A stretch of 64,000 bases of DNA from RGIG995 sp045542115 (GCA_045542115.1 JAZQKK010000030.1:30321-94320), one strand, 5' to 3'. Counted from the first letter of the stretch, positions 25,245 to 33,911 are shown. Notes: generated by a model not told the origin, from the letters alone. Numbers and translations are program-made.

Positions 25245-28200
25245 ATGCTAAAACTTACCAACATCGTAAAGGAATATCCCGCCGGGGGAGACATTGTGGC
25301 CGCCCTTCGCGGAGTATCGTTGGAATTTCGCAAAAGTGAATTTGTGGCTATTTTAGGCCCTTCCGGATGCGGAAAAACTACACTTTTGAATATCATCGGC
25401 GGATTGGACCACTACACCCGCGGGGATTTGTCCATTAACGGTATTTCTACCAAGAAATACAAAGACGCCGATTGGGATGCCTACCGAAATCACTCCATTG
25501 GTTTTGTGTTTCAGAGTTATAACCTGATTCCCCACCAGACGGTTCTGAACAACGTGGAGTTGGCTCTGACTATTTCCGGGATCTCCAAAAAAGAACGCCG
25601 GGCAAGAGCCGTAGAAGCCTTGAAAAAAGTAGGATTGCAGGACCAATTGAAAAAGCGCCCCAATCAAATGTCCGGCGGACAGATGCAACGGGTTGCCATT
25701 GCCCGCGCCTTGGTCAACGACCCGGAAATCCTCCTGGCCGATGAACCCACCGGAGCTCTGGATTCCGAGACCAGCGTTCAGGTAATGGAGCTTTTGAAAG
25801 AGATCTCCAACGACCGGTTGGTAATTATGGTGACCCATAACCCCGAACTTGCCGACGCGTATGCGACCCGTACCGTGCGTCTTTTGGACGGAAACGTTAT
25901 TGACGATACTGCTCCCTATACGGCACAAGCCGAAGAAGTTTTGCCTCAGCAGAAGAAGAAAAAAGAGAAAAAGCCGTCGATGTCCTTCTTTACTGCATTG
26001 TCTCTGTCGTTGAAAAATCTTCTGACCAAAAAAGGAAGAACGCTTTTAACGTCTTTTGCCGGCTCCATCGGAATTATCGGGATTGCTTTGATTTACGCCG
26101 TTTCTCAGGGGATGACTGCATATATCGATGCGGTGCAGGAAGATACTCTTTCGTCTTACCCCTTGACCATCGAAGCCACCAACGTAGACCTCACGACCCT
26201 GATGGAGACCTTTATGGGAATGGCGGACGATGAGGAAAAACAGCACGAGGACGATGCGGTGTATTCTCAATCGGTTCTCTTTGAAATGATTAACGCGATG
26301 AACAATTTAGAGACCACGGAAAACGATTTGGTTTCTTTTAAAGAGTTTATCGACGTGGAGTTGAAATCCGAACCCGGATTTTCCAAGTTAAAGGAAGCTT
26401 TGTCCGGGGTTCAGTACACCTATGATTTGAATTTGTTGGTCTACACGAAAAACGTGGACGGAAACATTATCTATTCCGATACCCGCCAGCTGTTGTCCAA
26501 AGCGATGGCGGAAAATTTCGGAATGGATATGACGGGAATGATGGGAATGGACGGCTCGTCCTCGATGTCGTCGATGGCGTCGATGGCGTCGATGTCTCCC
26601 GGGGCATCGTCGATGAAACTGTGGACGGAAATGCTTTCGGGCAAAGACGGCAGTTTAATCAGCCCCGTGTTGCAGAATCAGTATGACGTTATTCACGGTT
26701 CTTGGCCCAATCAAGCCAACGAAATCGTTCTCGTCGTAGATAAAAATAACGAATTGGATGACTTGACCCTGTATGCGTTGGGGTTGGAATCGGAAGATAC
26801 CATCAATGCTTTGTTTGACGCGGTCACCGAAGGGGAAGAGTTGGATATCCAGCAAAAATCCTGGTCCTATGACGAGTTGATGGAAATGGAATTCCGTGTC
26901 ATTCTCAATTCCGACTGTTACACCTTCGACCCCAAAACCGGATATTATACGGATTTGCGGGAGACCGATGCGGGACTTAGGTATCTGTATGACAAAGCAA
27001 TGACCTTAAAGGTCTCTGGGATTATCCGTCCCAGCGAAACCGCCTCTTCCACAATGTTGAGTGGGTCGATCGGCTACACCAAAGCGTTGACCGAACTTGT
27101 GGTTGAAAAAGCCAAAGATTCGGCGGCGATTCAGGCGCAGAAGAATGATATTCACACCGATATCTTTACTGGACTTCCTTTCAAAGAGACCACAGGAAAA
27201 TTGACCGACGAAGAGAAAGAGAAAGAATTCCGTAATTATATCGCCGGTTTGAACGAAACGGAAAAAGCCTGGGCATACGTGAAGATTATGTCCATTCCTT
27301 CCGAAGAATATCTTTCCAACGCTCTGACCCAAGCAATGGCCGGCGTGACCCGGGAAAAAATGGAGCAGACGATGTTGCAGGCTCTGACCCAGCAGATGGG
27401 AATGAATGAGGGAGACGTGAAGCAATATCTTTCTTCGATGAAGGAAGAAGAGTTGACCGAACTGTACCGGGAACTGATGGCCGAGGGAATTAAGATGCAA
27501 TATGCCTCCGCCGTTGAAAAGCAGATGGCGGCAATGGATCCGATGATGCAGTCCGCCGCGTTGGACCTGGCGTTGCCCACCTATACCACCGCGCAGTGTG
27601 CCGTTTATTACGAAGAAGTTCTGGTCTTTTCCGATTCTTCCTATGAGCAGAACTGCATTAAATTGGGTTCGGTGGATTTGAATGACCCTGCTACGGTAAA
27701 TCTCTTCGCTTCATCCTTTGAAAACAAAGACGTGATTGAAGACGTTATCGCCGAGTATAACGAATCGGTTGATGAATTGTCTCAGATTCGCTATACCGAC
27801 TACGTGGGGATTATGATGTCGTCTATTACCACGATTATCAATGCCATCACCTATGTTTTGATTGCTTTCGTGGCGATTTCTCTGATCGTTTCGTCGATTA
27901 TGATCGGGGTCATCACCTTGATTTCGGTGCAGGAGCGGACCAAGGAAATCGGCATCTTGCGAGCCATTGGTGCCTCGAAACGAAACGTTTCCAGTATGTT
28001 TAATGCAGAAACGATGATTATCGGCTTTGCTTCCGGCCTTCTCGGGGTGGGTGTCACCTATCTGCTGTGTATCCCCATTAACTTTATTCTTAACGCGTTG
28101 ACCGGAATTGCCAATTTGAAGGCCGTCCTTCCCCTGCCTGCGGCGTTGATTTTGGTGGTGATTAGCGTGATTCTGACGTTGTTTGCCGGAATCATTCCTT

Positions 28201-28250
28201 CCCGTTCTGCCGCCAAAAAGGATCCTGTTGTCGCATTGAGAACCGAATAA
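25245..28250 (+). CDS. MacB-like ABC transporter: ATPase fused to FtsX-type permease
   Basis: A 1001-residue fusion. Residues 1-225 are a LolD/MacB-type ATPase (Walker A LGPSGCGKTT, signature MSGGQMQR, Walker B ILLADEPTGALD). After a Lys-rich linker comes one transmembrane helix (about 270-290), a very large extracytoplasmic domain of more than 500 residues, and three C-terminal helices with the FtsX motif ERTKEIGILRAIGASKRNV and end SRSAAKKDPVVALRTE. This mechanotransmission family does not move substrate through the membrane but uses ATP to move the outer domain. A Met/Ser-rich tandem repeat lies in the outer domain. RBS AGAGAGG precedes ATG 25245. The substrate is unknown. Confidence 0.93.
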   Translation: MLKLTNIVKEYPAGGDIVAALRGVSLEFRKSEFVAILGPSGCGKTTLLNIIGGLDHYTRGDLSINGISTKKYKDADWDAYRNHSIGFVFQSYNLIPHQTVLNNVELALTISGISKKERRARAVEALKKVGLQDQLKKRPNQMSGGQMQRVAIARALVNDPEILLADEPTGALDSETSVQVMELLKEISNDRLVIMVTHNPELADAYATRTVRLLDGNVIDDTAPYTAQAEEVLPQQKKKKEKKPSMSFFTALSLSLKNLLTKKGRTLLTSFAGSIGIIGIALIYAVSQGMTAYIDAVQEDTLSSYPLTIEATNVDLTTLMETFMGMADDEEKQHEDDAVYSQSVLFEMINAMNNLETTENDLVSFKEFIDVELKSEPGFSKLKEALSGVQYTYDLNLLVYTKNVDGNIIYSDTRQLLSKAMAENFGMDMTGMMGMDGSSSMSSMASMASMSPGASSMKLWTEMLSGKDGSLISPVLQNQYDVIHGSWPNQANEIVLVVDKNNELDDLTLYALGLESEDTINALFDAVTEGEELDIQQKSWSYDELMEMEFRVILNSDCYTFDPKTGYYTDLRETDAGLRYLYDKAMTLKVSGIIRPSETASSTMLSGSIGYTKALTELVVEKAKDSAAIQAQKNDIHTDIFTGLPFKETTGKLTDEEKEKEFRNYIAGLNETEKAWAYVKIMSIPSEEYLSNALTQAMAGVTREKMEQTMLQALTQQMGMNEGDVKQYLSSMKEEELTELYRELMAEGIKMQYASAVEKQMAAMDPMMQSAALDLALPTYTTAQCAVYYEEVLVFSDSSYEQNCIKLGSVDLNDPATVNLFASSFENKDVIEDVIAEYNESVDELSQIRYTDYVGIMMSSITTIINAITYVLIAFVAISLIVSSIMIGVITLISVQERTKEIGILRAIGASKRNVSSMFNAETMIIGFASGLLGVGVTYLLCIPINFILNALTGIANLKAVLPLPAALILVVISVILTLFAGIIPSRSAAKKDPVVALRTE
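26562..26597 (+). repeat. 9-bp in-frame tandem repeat encoding Met/Ser repeats
   Basis: Four copies of TCGATGKCG in a row (last copy ending TCT), coding for S-M-S/A triplets. They lie in the extracytoplasmic domain of the MacB-like transporter, next to GMDMTGMMGMDG. Copy number could vary by slippage. Confidence 0.85.
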
Positions 28251-28266
28251 TTATTCCCAACGAAAC

Positions 28267-28300
28267 GAGGCACTCCGAAATCCAGGGTGCCTCTTGTTTT
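28267..28300 (+). terminator. Terminator of MacB-like gene
   Basis: A 7-bp stem GAGGCAC/GTGCCTC (28267-28293) with a 13-base loop, which can partly pair, is followed by TTGTTTTTAA. Confidence 0.75.
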
Positions 28301-28362
28301 TAACGTTTATATCCTCGGTTTTCCCCGAAGAACGGCTTGTCCACTTTTTTTGCGAAAAAACA

Positions 28363-28391
28363 TTGCTTTTTTTTTCATTTTGTGCTATAAT
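28363..28391 (+). promoter_or_regulatory. Promoter of structured leader and PHP gene
   Basis: TTGCTT (28363-28368), 17 bases, TATAAT (28386-28391). Transcription should start near 28398, giving a leader of about 170 bases. Confidence 0.82.
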
Positions 28392-28570
28392 AGGAGAGTC
28401 CTGTTTTGGTAACGTGACGGGATGACCACGTTAACCTCTCGGGGTCTCTGCCCGAAAAGCGGCTCAGAATTGCGGATTCGGTAGTGATGCATCGTTTTAT
28501 CGATTGTACCGAAAGCATTTTGGGATTCCCCCTTCCGGGGAAGGAAAAACACGGGAAAAGGAGAATAAAA
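28392..28570 (+). promoter_or_regulatory. Structured 5' leader of PHP gene, unidentified
   Basis: The leader can fold into an H-type pseudoknot: TCCTGT (28399-28404) with ACGGGA (28417-28422), and GGTAACGTG (28408-28416) with CACGTTAACC (28427-28436, one bulge). GAGAG/CTCTC can close around it. Hairpins follow at 28440-28454 (CGGG/CCCG), 28479-28512 (TCGGTA...TACCGA) and 28527-28544. No T run follows the last hairpin, so control would be at translation. A 20-codon reading frame starts at ATG 28422 and its TAG overlaps an in-frame GTG of the PHP frame. I do not recognise a known riboswitch class. Confidence 0.5.
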
Positions 28571-29347
28571 ATGATACGGTATAATTATCATACCCATACG
28601 ACGTTCAGTGACGGAAAAAACACTCCGGAGGAAATGATTGAAGCGGCGATAGGCAAGGGCTTTCATTCCATCGGGATTTCCGACCACGCTTATACGGAGT
28701 TTGACCCGAGTTGGAGTATTCTTCAAATGGAGGACTATTTGAAGGCCCTTTGGGAATTGAAAGAAAAATATGCGGGAATAATCAACGTGTACGTCGGTCT
28801 GGAACAAGATGTCCTCGCCGTTGACGTTCCGGAAAGAATCGACTATTACATCGGTTCGGTTCATTGGATTGAAAAAGGCGGGCACTATATTGAATTGGAT
28901 AACAATGCCTCTCTTCTTCAAAACGCCATCCGGGACTATTACGGCGGAGATGCCGACGGGCTTGCAGAAGACTATTTTGACCTGGTCGCTTCCTACGCGG
29001 ACGACCCGAACGTGGCGTTTATCGGTCATTTTGATTTGATTACCAAGTTTGACGAAAAATATCCGCCGTTATTTTCTCCGACGCCCCGTTACACCGCCGC
29101 TTGGAAGAACGCCGCTGCGAAATTGGTCGAAGCCGGAAAAATCTTTGAAATCAACACCGGGGGAATGGCCCGGGGGTACCGAACAAGTCCGTATCCCTGT
29201 GCGGAAATCCTGCAATTTTTGGGAGAAAACGGTGCGAAGGTTCTTGTTTCTTCCGATTCTCACAAAGCGGACTCTTTGGATTTTGCCTTTGATTTGGCGG
29301 AAGAATGGATAAAAAAATACCGCCTGAATGCGGTCGATTTATTTTAA
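28571..29347 (+). CDS. PHP-domain phosphatase (histidinol-phosphatase HisK-like)
   Basis: A 258-residue metal-dependent phosphoesterase of the PHP superfamily. Motifs for the trinuclear metal site are visible: YNYHTHTTFSDGKNT at the start, GISDHAY, GLEQDV, IGSVHWIE, FIGHFDLI, EINTGGMARGY and SSDSHKADSLDFAF. It most resembles HisJ/HisK histidinol-phosphate phosphatases, but no his genes are nearby, so another phosphoester is possible. AAAAGGAG ends eight bases before ATG 28571, which decides the start over upstream in-frame codons. It is monocistronic behind a structured leader. Confidence 0.88.
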   Translation: MIRYNYHTHTTFSDGKNTPEEMIEAAIGKGFHSIGISDHAYTEFDPSWSILQMEDYLKALWELKEKYAGIINVYVGLEQDVLAVDVPERIDYYIGSVHWIEKGGHYIELDNNASLLQNAIRDYYGGDADGLAEDYFDLVASYADDPNVAFIGHFDLITKFDEKYPPLFSPTPRYTAAWKNAAAKLVEAGKIFEINTGGMARGYRTSPYPCAEILQFLGENGAKVLVSSDSHKADSLDFAFDLAEEWIKKYRLNAVDLF

Positions 29348-29356
29348 ATTATGAAA

Positions 29357-29392
29357 AATCCCCGGAGGAATAAAACTCCGGGGATTCGTTTT
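29357..29392. terminator. Bidirectional terminator between PHP and transglutaminase-like genes
   Basis: An 11-bp stem AATCCCCGGAG (29357-29367) pairs with 29376-29386, with CGTTTTCATTT downstream on plus and TTTTTCATAATTT on minus. Confidence 0.88.
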
Positions 29393-29395
29393 CAT

Positions 29396-30847
29396 TTAAG
29401 GACTCATTATAAAGGTGATATCGTGTCCCACGATTTTCAGCGTAGAAGTAAATCCGTTCAGTCCAAAGCGTTTTGCCAAAGTTTCTGCATTTTGATTGAA
29501 CCAAGCTTGGGGATTTCCGGGATTTTCCACGTATTGGTGGAATACGAAAGTGTTCCCCTGCTTTTTCGTGCATTTTACGACATTTTCAACGGTCAGCGAG
29601 GGGATTTCCATTCCGTGTTTTTTGTAGTAATTTGCGGCGGTTGCGGTGCAGTTGGGATAGGTATAACTGTCATTATCAAGGATGTGGTCCTGTTGTATTT
29701 GAGCGGTAGTCAGGTCAAACCAGGCATAGTGAATGTCGTTCTCTTTCGGTTCTCCCGCATCATCCCAGGTGGCATCCGTATGATAATACTGTCCGTCGAT
29801 TTGAACGATGTTCCAGGCGTGGCCTTCCGTGGCCCCTGTTGAGGGATTGATTGAGGCCCCGTGCACGTACAAAGTCTGGATTCCTACGCTGCGACAAAGG
29901 TATTCAAAGGCTCTCGCGTACCCTTCGCAAACGGCTACGTGGTCCACCAACGCTCCGTAAGCATCGTGGGCGTGGGAACCGTTGTTGTATTGGCAAGAGA
30001 GAATCAAACGGTCGTGAATCGTCCGTTCGATTTCAAATTGGGTCATATTTTTATTGATGCCGGCAAGAATGGTGTTGACTGCATTGTTAAAGCGTTGCTG
30101 AGCCGTTGTTTTTTCGGAACTGCTCATCGAATATCCCGGGGAAACGGAAAGGATTTTTTCGCCCTGAACGGAGAAGGAATATTCCGTTCCCAACCAGAAA
30201 TGCTGGGGATAATCGGCTCGGTAACATTCCCAAGCCAGAGTTAATTGGTCTTCGGTAACGCCGTCCGGCAGAGAGATGGACGGTTGCATTTCCCCAACAC
30301 CTACTGCAATAGCATCGTAAAGTTTTGTCATTACCGCCCCGTCAGAGCGGCCGGAAAGCCATTTGCGACCGTAATAATTCTCCGGTGCGATGGGGGAGAT
30401 GTTGGTATTGACTACGGGTGCCGGAGGCAAAGGGACGACAGGGGTGTCTTCCGGTTCGGGGGTTGTATTCGTTTGATTGTTTGTCGTCGTGTCCGTTTCT
30501 GTTTTTGGGGAAGAAGAGGTGGTTTGCGATGATGTGGAGCCGGCCGTATCAGACGGTGTCTGCGACGAGGTTTGTGTGGAGGCAGTATCGTCGGTTTTTG
30601 CATCGGTATCGGAGAGTTCCGTGTCGGTGTCCGAATCCGGGTTTTCTACCGAACCGCTTTCGGTTTCTTCCTCCTTCGTATCGGTCTTCACTTGACTGTT
30701 ATCCTGATTTGTATCGGTGGAGAAGTATACTTCTTCTGATCCGGAATCGGAATCGTTATCCGAAGCCTCTCCGCAAGCGAACAGGGAAAGGACCGCCGCA
30801 AAGGAAAGCACGAGACTGCACAGTTTCAAAAGATGTGTTTTATACAT
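29396..30847 (-). CDS. Transglutaminase-like domain lipoprotein
   Basis: A 483-residue surface lipoprotein. The signal peptide ends in a lipobox (LSLFAC, Cys25). Residues 26-145 are a low-complexity, Asp/Ser/Thr-rich stalk ending in a Pro-rich spacer. The C-terminal part from about 240 carries a transglutaminase-like fold with its triad: Cys in HVAVCEGYARAFEYLCRSVG, His in EGHAWNIVQIDG and Asp in YYHTDATWDD. Such proteins in Clostridia are thought to be extracellular cysteine peptidases or cross-linking enzymes. It is monocistronic, with TTGACA-17-TATACT upstream at 30914-30942. Confidence 0.9.
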   Translation of the reverse strand: MYKTHLLKLCSLVLSFAAVLSLFACGEASDNDSDSGSEEVYFSTDTNQDNSQVKTDTKEEETESGSVENPDSDTDTELSDTDAKTDDTASTQTSSQTPSDTAGSTSSQTTSSSPKTETDTTTNNQTNTTPEPEDTPVVPLPPAPVVNTNISPIAPENYYGRKWLSGRSDGAVMTKLYDAIAVGVGEMQPSISLPDGVTEDQLTLAWECYRADYPQHFWLGTEYSFSVQGEKILSVSPGYSMSSSEKTTAQQRFNNAVNTILAGINKNMTQFEIERTIHDRLILSCQYNNGSHAHDAYGALVDHVAVCEGYARAFEYLCRSVGIQTLYVHGASINPSTGATEGHAWNIVQIDGQYYHTDATWDDAGEPKENDIHYAWFDLTTAQIQQDHILDNDSYTYPNCTATAANYYKKHGMEIPSLTVENVVKCTKKQGNTFVFHQYVENPGNPQAWFNQNAETLAKRFGLNGFTSTLKIVGHDITFIMSP

Positions 30848-30913
30848 TGCCCCATCTCCTCAAATATTCTGACGAAAAGGTATTCATTTCAAAACAAACA
30901 CCTTACATTATAC

Positions 30914-30942
30914 AGTATAGCACAAATATACATATTTGTCAA
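30914..30942 (-). promoter_or_regulatory. Promoter of transglutaminase-like lipoprotein gene
   Basis: On the minus strand TTGACA (30942-30937), 17 bases, TATACT (30919-30914). Confidence 0.85.
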
Positions 30943-30950
30943 ATTTTTAT

Positions 30951-30991
30951 AAAAAAAGACCTGATTTGTTTTTTAGGCAAATCAAGTCTTT
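30951..30991 (-). terminator. Terminator of tRNA-Leu
   Basis: On the minus strand a 14-bp stem AAAGACTTGATTTG (30991-30978; one or two G-T pairs) is followed by a run of seven Ts ending at 30951. Confidence 0.85.
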
Positions 30992-31078
30992 TGGTGCCGG
31001 TGGTGGGGGTCGAACCCACACGGTATCGCTACCACGGGATTTTGAGTCCCGCACGTCTGCCAATTCCATCACACCGGC
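30992..31078 (-). tRNA. tRNA-Leu (anticodon CAA)
   Basis: A class II tRNA on the minus strand: acceptor GCCGGTG/CACCGGC, anticodon stem CGGGA/TCCCG with loop CTCAAAA (anticodon CAA, reading TTG), long variable arm TGGTAGCGATACCG and T loop TTCGACC. The discriminator is A and CCA is encoded at 30992-30994. TTG is a much-used Leu codon in this window. Confidence 0.95.
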
Positions 31079-31094
31079 GAAGTTAACGGAGATA

Positions 31095-31123
31095 AGTATA
31101 CCACATTTTTTTTCATTTGTCAA
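31095..31123 (-). promoter_or_regulatory. Promoter of tRNA-Leu
   Basis: On the minus strand TTGACA (31123-31118), 17 bases, TATACT (31100-31095). Confidence 0.88.
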
Positions 31124-31152
31124 GAGGTTTTCGATTCTTTTTTTCGATTTTA

Positions 31153-31181
31153 TTGACTTTTTTTTCACAATGTGTTATAAT
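31153..31181 (+). promoter_or_regulatory. Promoter of glycerate kinase gene
   Basis: TTGACT (31153-31158), 17 bases, TATAAT (31176-31181), divergent from the tRNA-Leu promoter. Confidence 0.88.
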
Positions 31182-31224
31182 AAATAAAAATTTCTTCCTC
31201 ACGTAGAGCGAAAATGAGGTTTGT

Positions 31225-32361
31225 ATGAACATTTTGGTTGCGATGGATTCTTTTAAGGGGAGTCTTACCTCTCCCCGGGCTTGCGACGCGGTTCAACGGG
31301 GTTTTTCCCATCTTCCCGACGCGTCTCTCGTCTGCGTTCCGATGGCGGACGGGGGAGAAGGGACGGCGGAATGTCTTGCGGTTGCCTGCGGCGGCCGGAT
31401 GGTGTGGGAGACGGTCCCCGATTTATTTGGACGAACAAAACTGTGCGGATACGGATTGATTGACGGGGAGAATTGTGCCGTAATAGAAACGGCAATGGCC
31501 GCCGGAATTGCCGATTTAAAGCCCGACGAGAGAAACGTACTGAAAGCCTCGACGTTTGGTGTCGGAGTACAGATCCGCAACGCCTTGAACCGAGATTGTA
31601 AAAAGATTATCGTTTGTTTGGGCGGAAGTGCTACCACCGACGGCGGTATGGGTGCGTTGCAGGCACTCGGCGTCCGTTTTTATGACAAAACCGATGCTCT
31701 GATTCCCGACGGTGCCGGAGGGGAATGGCTTTTGAAGGTTGCTCGGGCGGATGCTTCCGGATTGGTACCGTTGTCCGGCGTTGAAATTCTGTACGCCTGC
31801 GACGTGACCAATCCCCTATACGGAAAAACCGGCGCGGCCCACGTGTACGGACCTCAAAAAGGGGCGGATGAAGAGACGGTGCTTTTACTGGACGAAGGTT
31901 TGAAGAATTATGCCCGTATCCTTGCCGAAACTTTTGGAAAAGACATTTCGCTCGTTCCCGGTTCCGGGGCGGCGGGAGGACTGTGCGGCGGCCTTTTGGC
32001 GGGGCTGGGCGGCACAGTGCGGAGCGGATACGATATTTTGTCTGATGCCGCACGATTGGAAGAAAAGATTGCACAAGCGGATTTGGTGATTACCGGTGAG
32101 GGGAAGACCGACGGTCAGACCGTGTTTGGGAAATTGCCTTGCAAGGTGGGAGAAACCGCAAAAAAGCACGGCGTTCCCGCCCTCGTTTTAAGCGGAAGCG
32201 TCCTTTCGTCTGCCCGGGATTTGTATCCCAAAGGAATCGTTGCGGTATTTGACTGTGTTCCGGCTCCGATGCCTCTTTTACAAGTAATGGAAAATGCAGA
32301 GCAGGCTCTGGAATTTGCCACGGAAAATCTGGCGAGACTCCTTGCTGCAATAAAAAAATAA
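31225..32361 (+). CDS. Glycerate kinase (GarK/GlxK family)
   Basis: A 378-residue enzyme that phosphorylates D-glycerate (to 2-phosphoglycerate in the characterised GarK members), feeding lower glycolysis. It matches the PF02595 family over its whole length: MDSFKGSLTSPRACDAV, PMADGGEGTAE, the nucleotide region VCLGGSATTDGGMGALQALG, CDVTNPLYGKTGAAHVYGPQKGA and VITGEGKTDGQT. GAGG lies before ATG 31225. It is monocistronic with a strong terminator. No hydroxypyruvate or glyoxylate genes are nearby. Confidence 0.95.
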   Translation: MNILVAMDSFKGSLTSPRACDAVQRGFSHLPDASLVCVPMADGGEGTAECLAVACGGRMVWETVPDLFGRTKLCGYGLIDGENCAVIETAMAAGIADLKPDERNVLKASTFGVGVQIRNALNRDCKKIIVCLGGSATTDGGMGALQALGVRFYDKTDALIPDGAGGEWLLKVARADASGLVPLSGVEILYACDVTNPLYGKTGAAHVYGPQKGADEETVLLLDEGLKNYARILAETFGKDISLVPGSGAAGGLCGGLLAGLGGTVRSGYDILSDAARLEEKIAQADLVITGEGKTDGQTVFGKLPCKVGETAKKHGVPALVLSGSVLSSARDLYPKGIVAVFDCVPAPMPLLQVMENAEQALEFATENLARLLAAIKK

Positions 32362-32375
32362 TTTTTATAACAAGT

Positions 32376-32415
32376 AAAAGGACAGAATGTAGAATCGTTC
32401 TGTCCTTTTTTATAC
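32376..32415 (+). terminator. Terminator of glycerate kinase gene
   Basis: A 12-bp stem AAAAGGACAGAA (32376-32387) pairs with 32398-32409 and runs into a T tract. Confidence 0.88.
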
Positions 32416-32498
32416 ACATATTTTATTGCTCCGCGTCATATCTTGTCCCAGGGATGTCCCCAAGACGTCCCGGCTGAACAGAAAGGACGAAGAGAACG

Positions 32499-33056
32499 AT
32501 GAAATCAAAAATTACTTTTATAGCAGGGGCAGTAACGGTCTTTGTCGGATATCTTTCCGGAATCCTTACGGTTTTACTCCAAGGAAACGTGGACGGCGAC
32601 CTGGTCCGGCGATATTTGTCCGCCGAATTGGGAACCGATTGGCTCCGCGCCTTCGAGACCGGACCGTTGTACGTTCTTCTCGTGTTTTTTTGCGGTGTTT
32701 TTCTGTTTGGCTGGTTGGCGGCGTTTCCGCTGGTGTTTTATAAATCTTACGGCTTGGGATATTCCGCCGGGTTGCTGTTAGCGGTTTACGGGGCAAAGGG
32801 CTTTTTGCCCTTAGGACTTTGTCTCTTTCCCTCGGGAGCGGCGGAATGTCTTCTTTTGATCCGGGCAGCCAGGGATGCTGTCCCTCAATCTTATGCCTTA
32901 TTTCGAGGGCTTCAAGGAGATTCTACTCTTTTTTTTGCGGGATTAAAAGGATACTTGCTTCGTTCCTTGGTAATTATTCAATGTTCCTCTTTTGTCTTGC
33001 TTTGGGATTTGTTTTTGTCCCCATTGATTCTGTCCGGGATTCGGGATATGTTATAA
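32499..33056 (+). CDS. SpoIIM-like membrane protein
   Basis: A 185-residue protein with four to five hydrophobic segments, near the 200-215 residues of SpoIIM. The arrangement of an N-terminal helix, FCGVFLFGWLAAFPLVFYKSYGLGYSAG, then LPLGLCLFPSGAAECLLLIRAA resembles the SpoIIM family (PF01944), which with SpoIID and SpoIIP drives engulfment during sporulation. The match is by pattern and length only. A weak AAAGGA lies about ten bases before the ATG. The DacF-like gene is 0.9 kb downstream, which fits a sporulation neighbourhood. Confidence 0.65.
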   Translation: MKSKITFIAGAVTVFVGYLSGILTVLLQGNVDGDLVRRYLSAELGTDWLRAFETGPLYVLLVFFCGVFLFGWLAAFPLVFYKSYGLGYSAGLLLAVYGAKGFLPLGLCLFPSGAAECLLLIRAARDAVPQSYALFRGLQGDSTLFFAGLKGYLLRSLVIIQCSSFVLLWDLFLSPLILSGIRDML

Positions 33057-33090
33057 AATCGGAAAATTCGGTACAATTTCCAACCATTGC

Positions 33091-33119
33091 TTGACAGTTG
33101 CCTCTGAATTTGTTATAAT
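33091..33119 (+). promoter_or_regulatory. Promoter of YesL-like gene
   Basis: TTGACA (33091-33096), 17 bases, TATAAT (33114-33119). Confidence 0.88.
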
Positions 33120-33148
33120 AGGGAAAACACAAATTCGGAGGTGCGGTT

Positions 33149-33895
33149 TTGGGCGTCTTTTTTAATTTTAATAAAGAGGGCAAAGGTGTTACCAAGCAAG
33201 AGGTAGCGGCGGAAAGCCCGATAAAACGGTTTTTTGTGGAGTTTCTCCATCGGTTCTGGCAGTTGGTCCTGCTGAACCTCCTTTATATTTTGGCCTGTAT
33301 CCCCATCATCACGATAGGTCCCGCTACGGCGGCGATGAACTACGTTTGCCGGAATTTTTCTCAGGCAAAGCCGGTGTTTTTCTTTTCCGATTTTATTGAG
33401 AAATGCAAAGAACATTTCAAACAGGGCGTCATCGTTTGGCTGATTCAGTTGGGTGTGGGTGCACTTTTGACCGGTTCCTTCCTTAGTTGGACCGACAGTG
33501 CTTTTAACGTGTCTTCCACCTTCCGCACGGTGGCGGTTATCGTTATTTTTATTTTCGGATACTTACTGCTCTTCGGTTCGTTTTACATCTATCCGATGAT
33601 GGTTTCCTTTGACCTTTCGGTAAAACAGTTGATTCGCAACAGTGTTATTTTGGCTTTGACTCAACTTTGGCGAAATCTTGTGATTTTGTTGGTTTTAGCC
33701 GCGTACGTTCTTTTGTTTGCGCTGTTTGATATATTGGTTCTTCCCCTGCCGCTCTTTTTAGGGTTTACGTTATTGGCCTACGTTGCCAACGGATTGATTT
33801 TCCCTGTGCTTCAACGATACGTTGCCGCTCCCGAAGAAGAAAATCGGAATTCCGATTCCCCCACGGAAGATTCGGAAGAAAGCCAAGCCGAATAA
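33149..33895 (+). CDS. YesL-family (DUF624) membrane protein
   Basis: A 248-residue membrane protein with about five helices. The motif NLLYILACIPIITIGPATAAMNYVCRNF is the hallmark of the YesL/DUF624 family, found near carbohydrate transporters in Firmicutes; function unknown. The C-terminal tail is acidic and hydrophilic. The start is TTG 33149, five bases after GGAGGTG. No ABC sugar transporter adjoins it here, so a link to sugar uptake is not supported. Confidence 0.85.
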   Translation: MGVFFNFNKEGKGVTKQEVAAESPIKRFFVEFLHRFWQLVLLNLLYILACIPIITIGPATAAMNYVCRNFSQAKPVFFFSDFIEKCKEHFKQGVIVWLIQLGVGALLTGSFLSWTDSAFNVSSTFRTVAVIVIFIFGYLLLFGSFYIYPMMVSFDLSVKQLIRNSVILALTQLWRNLVILLVLAAYVLLFALFDILVLPLPLFLGFTLLAYVANGLIFPVLQRYVAAPEEENRNSDSPTEDSEESQAE

Positions 33896-33911
33896 GCCTG
33901 AATAAAACAAG

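Noticed and set aside
28392..28560. Leader as 6S RNA or a THF riboswitch
   Set aside because: An early pseudoknot-type hairpin replaces the long closing stem of 6S RNA. GGAGAG and GGGATG recall the THF class, but its other conserved segments are missing.
28484..28570. 29-residue N-terminal extension of the PHP phosphatase
   Set aside because: No ribosome site, and the added residues do not match the family, which starts with the metal-binding HTH motif; AAAAGGAG marks ATG 28571.
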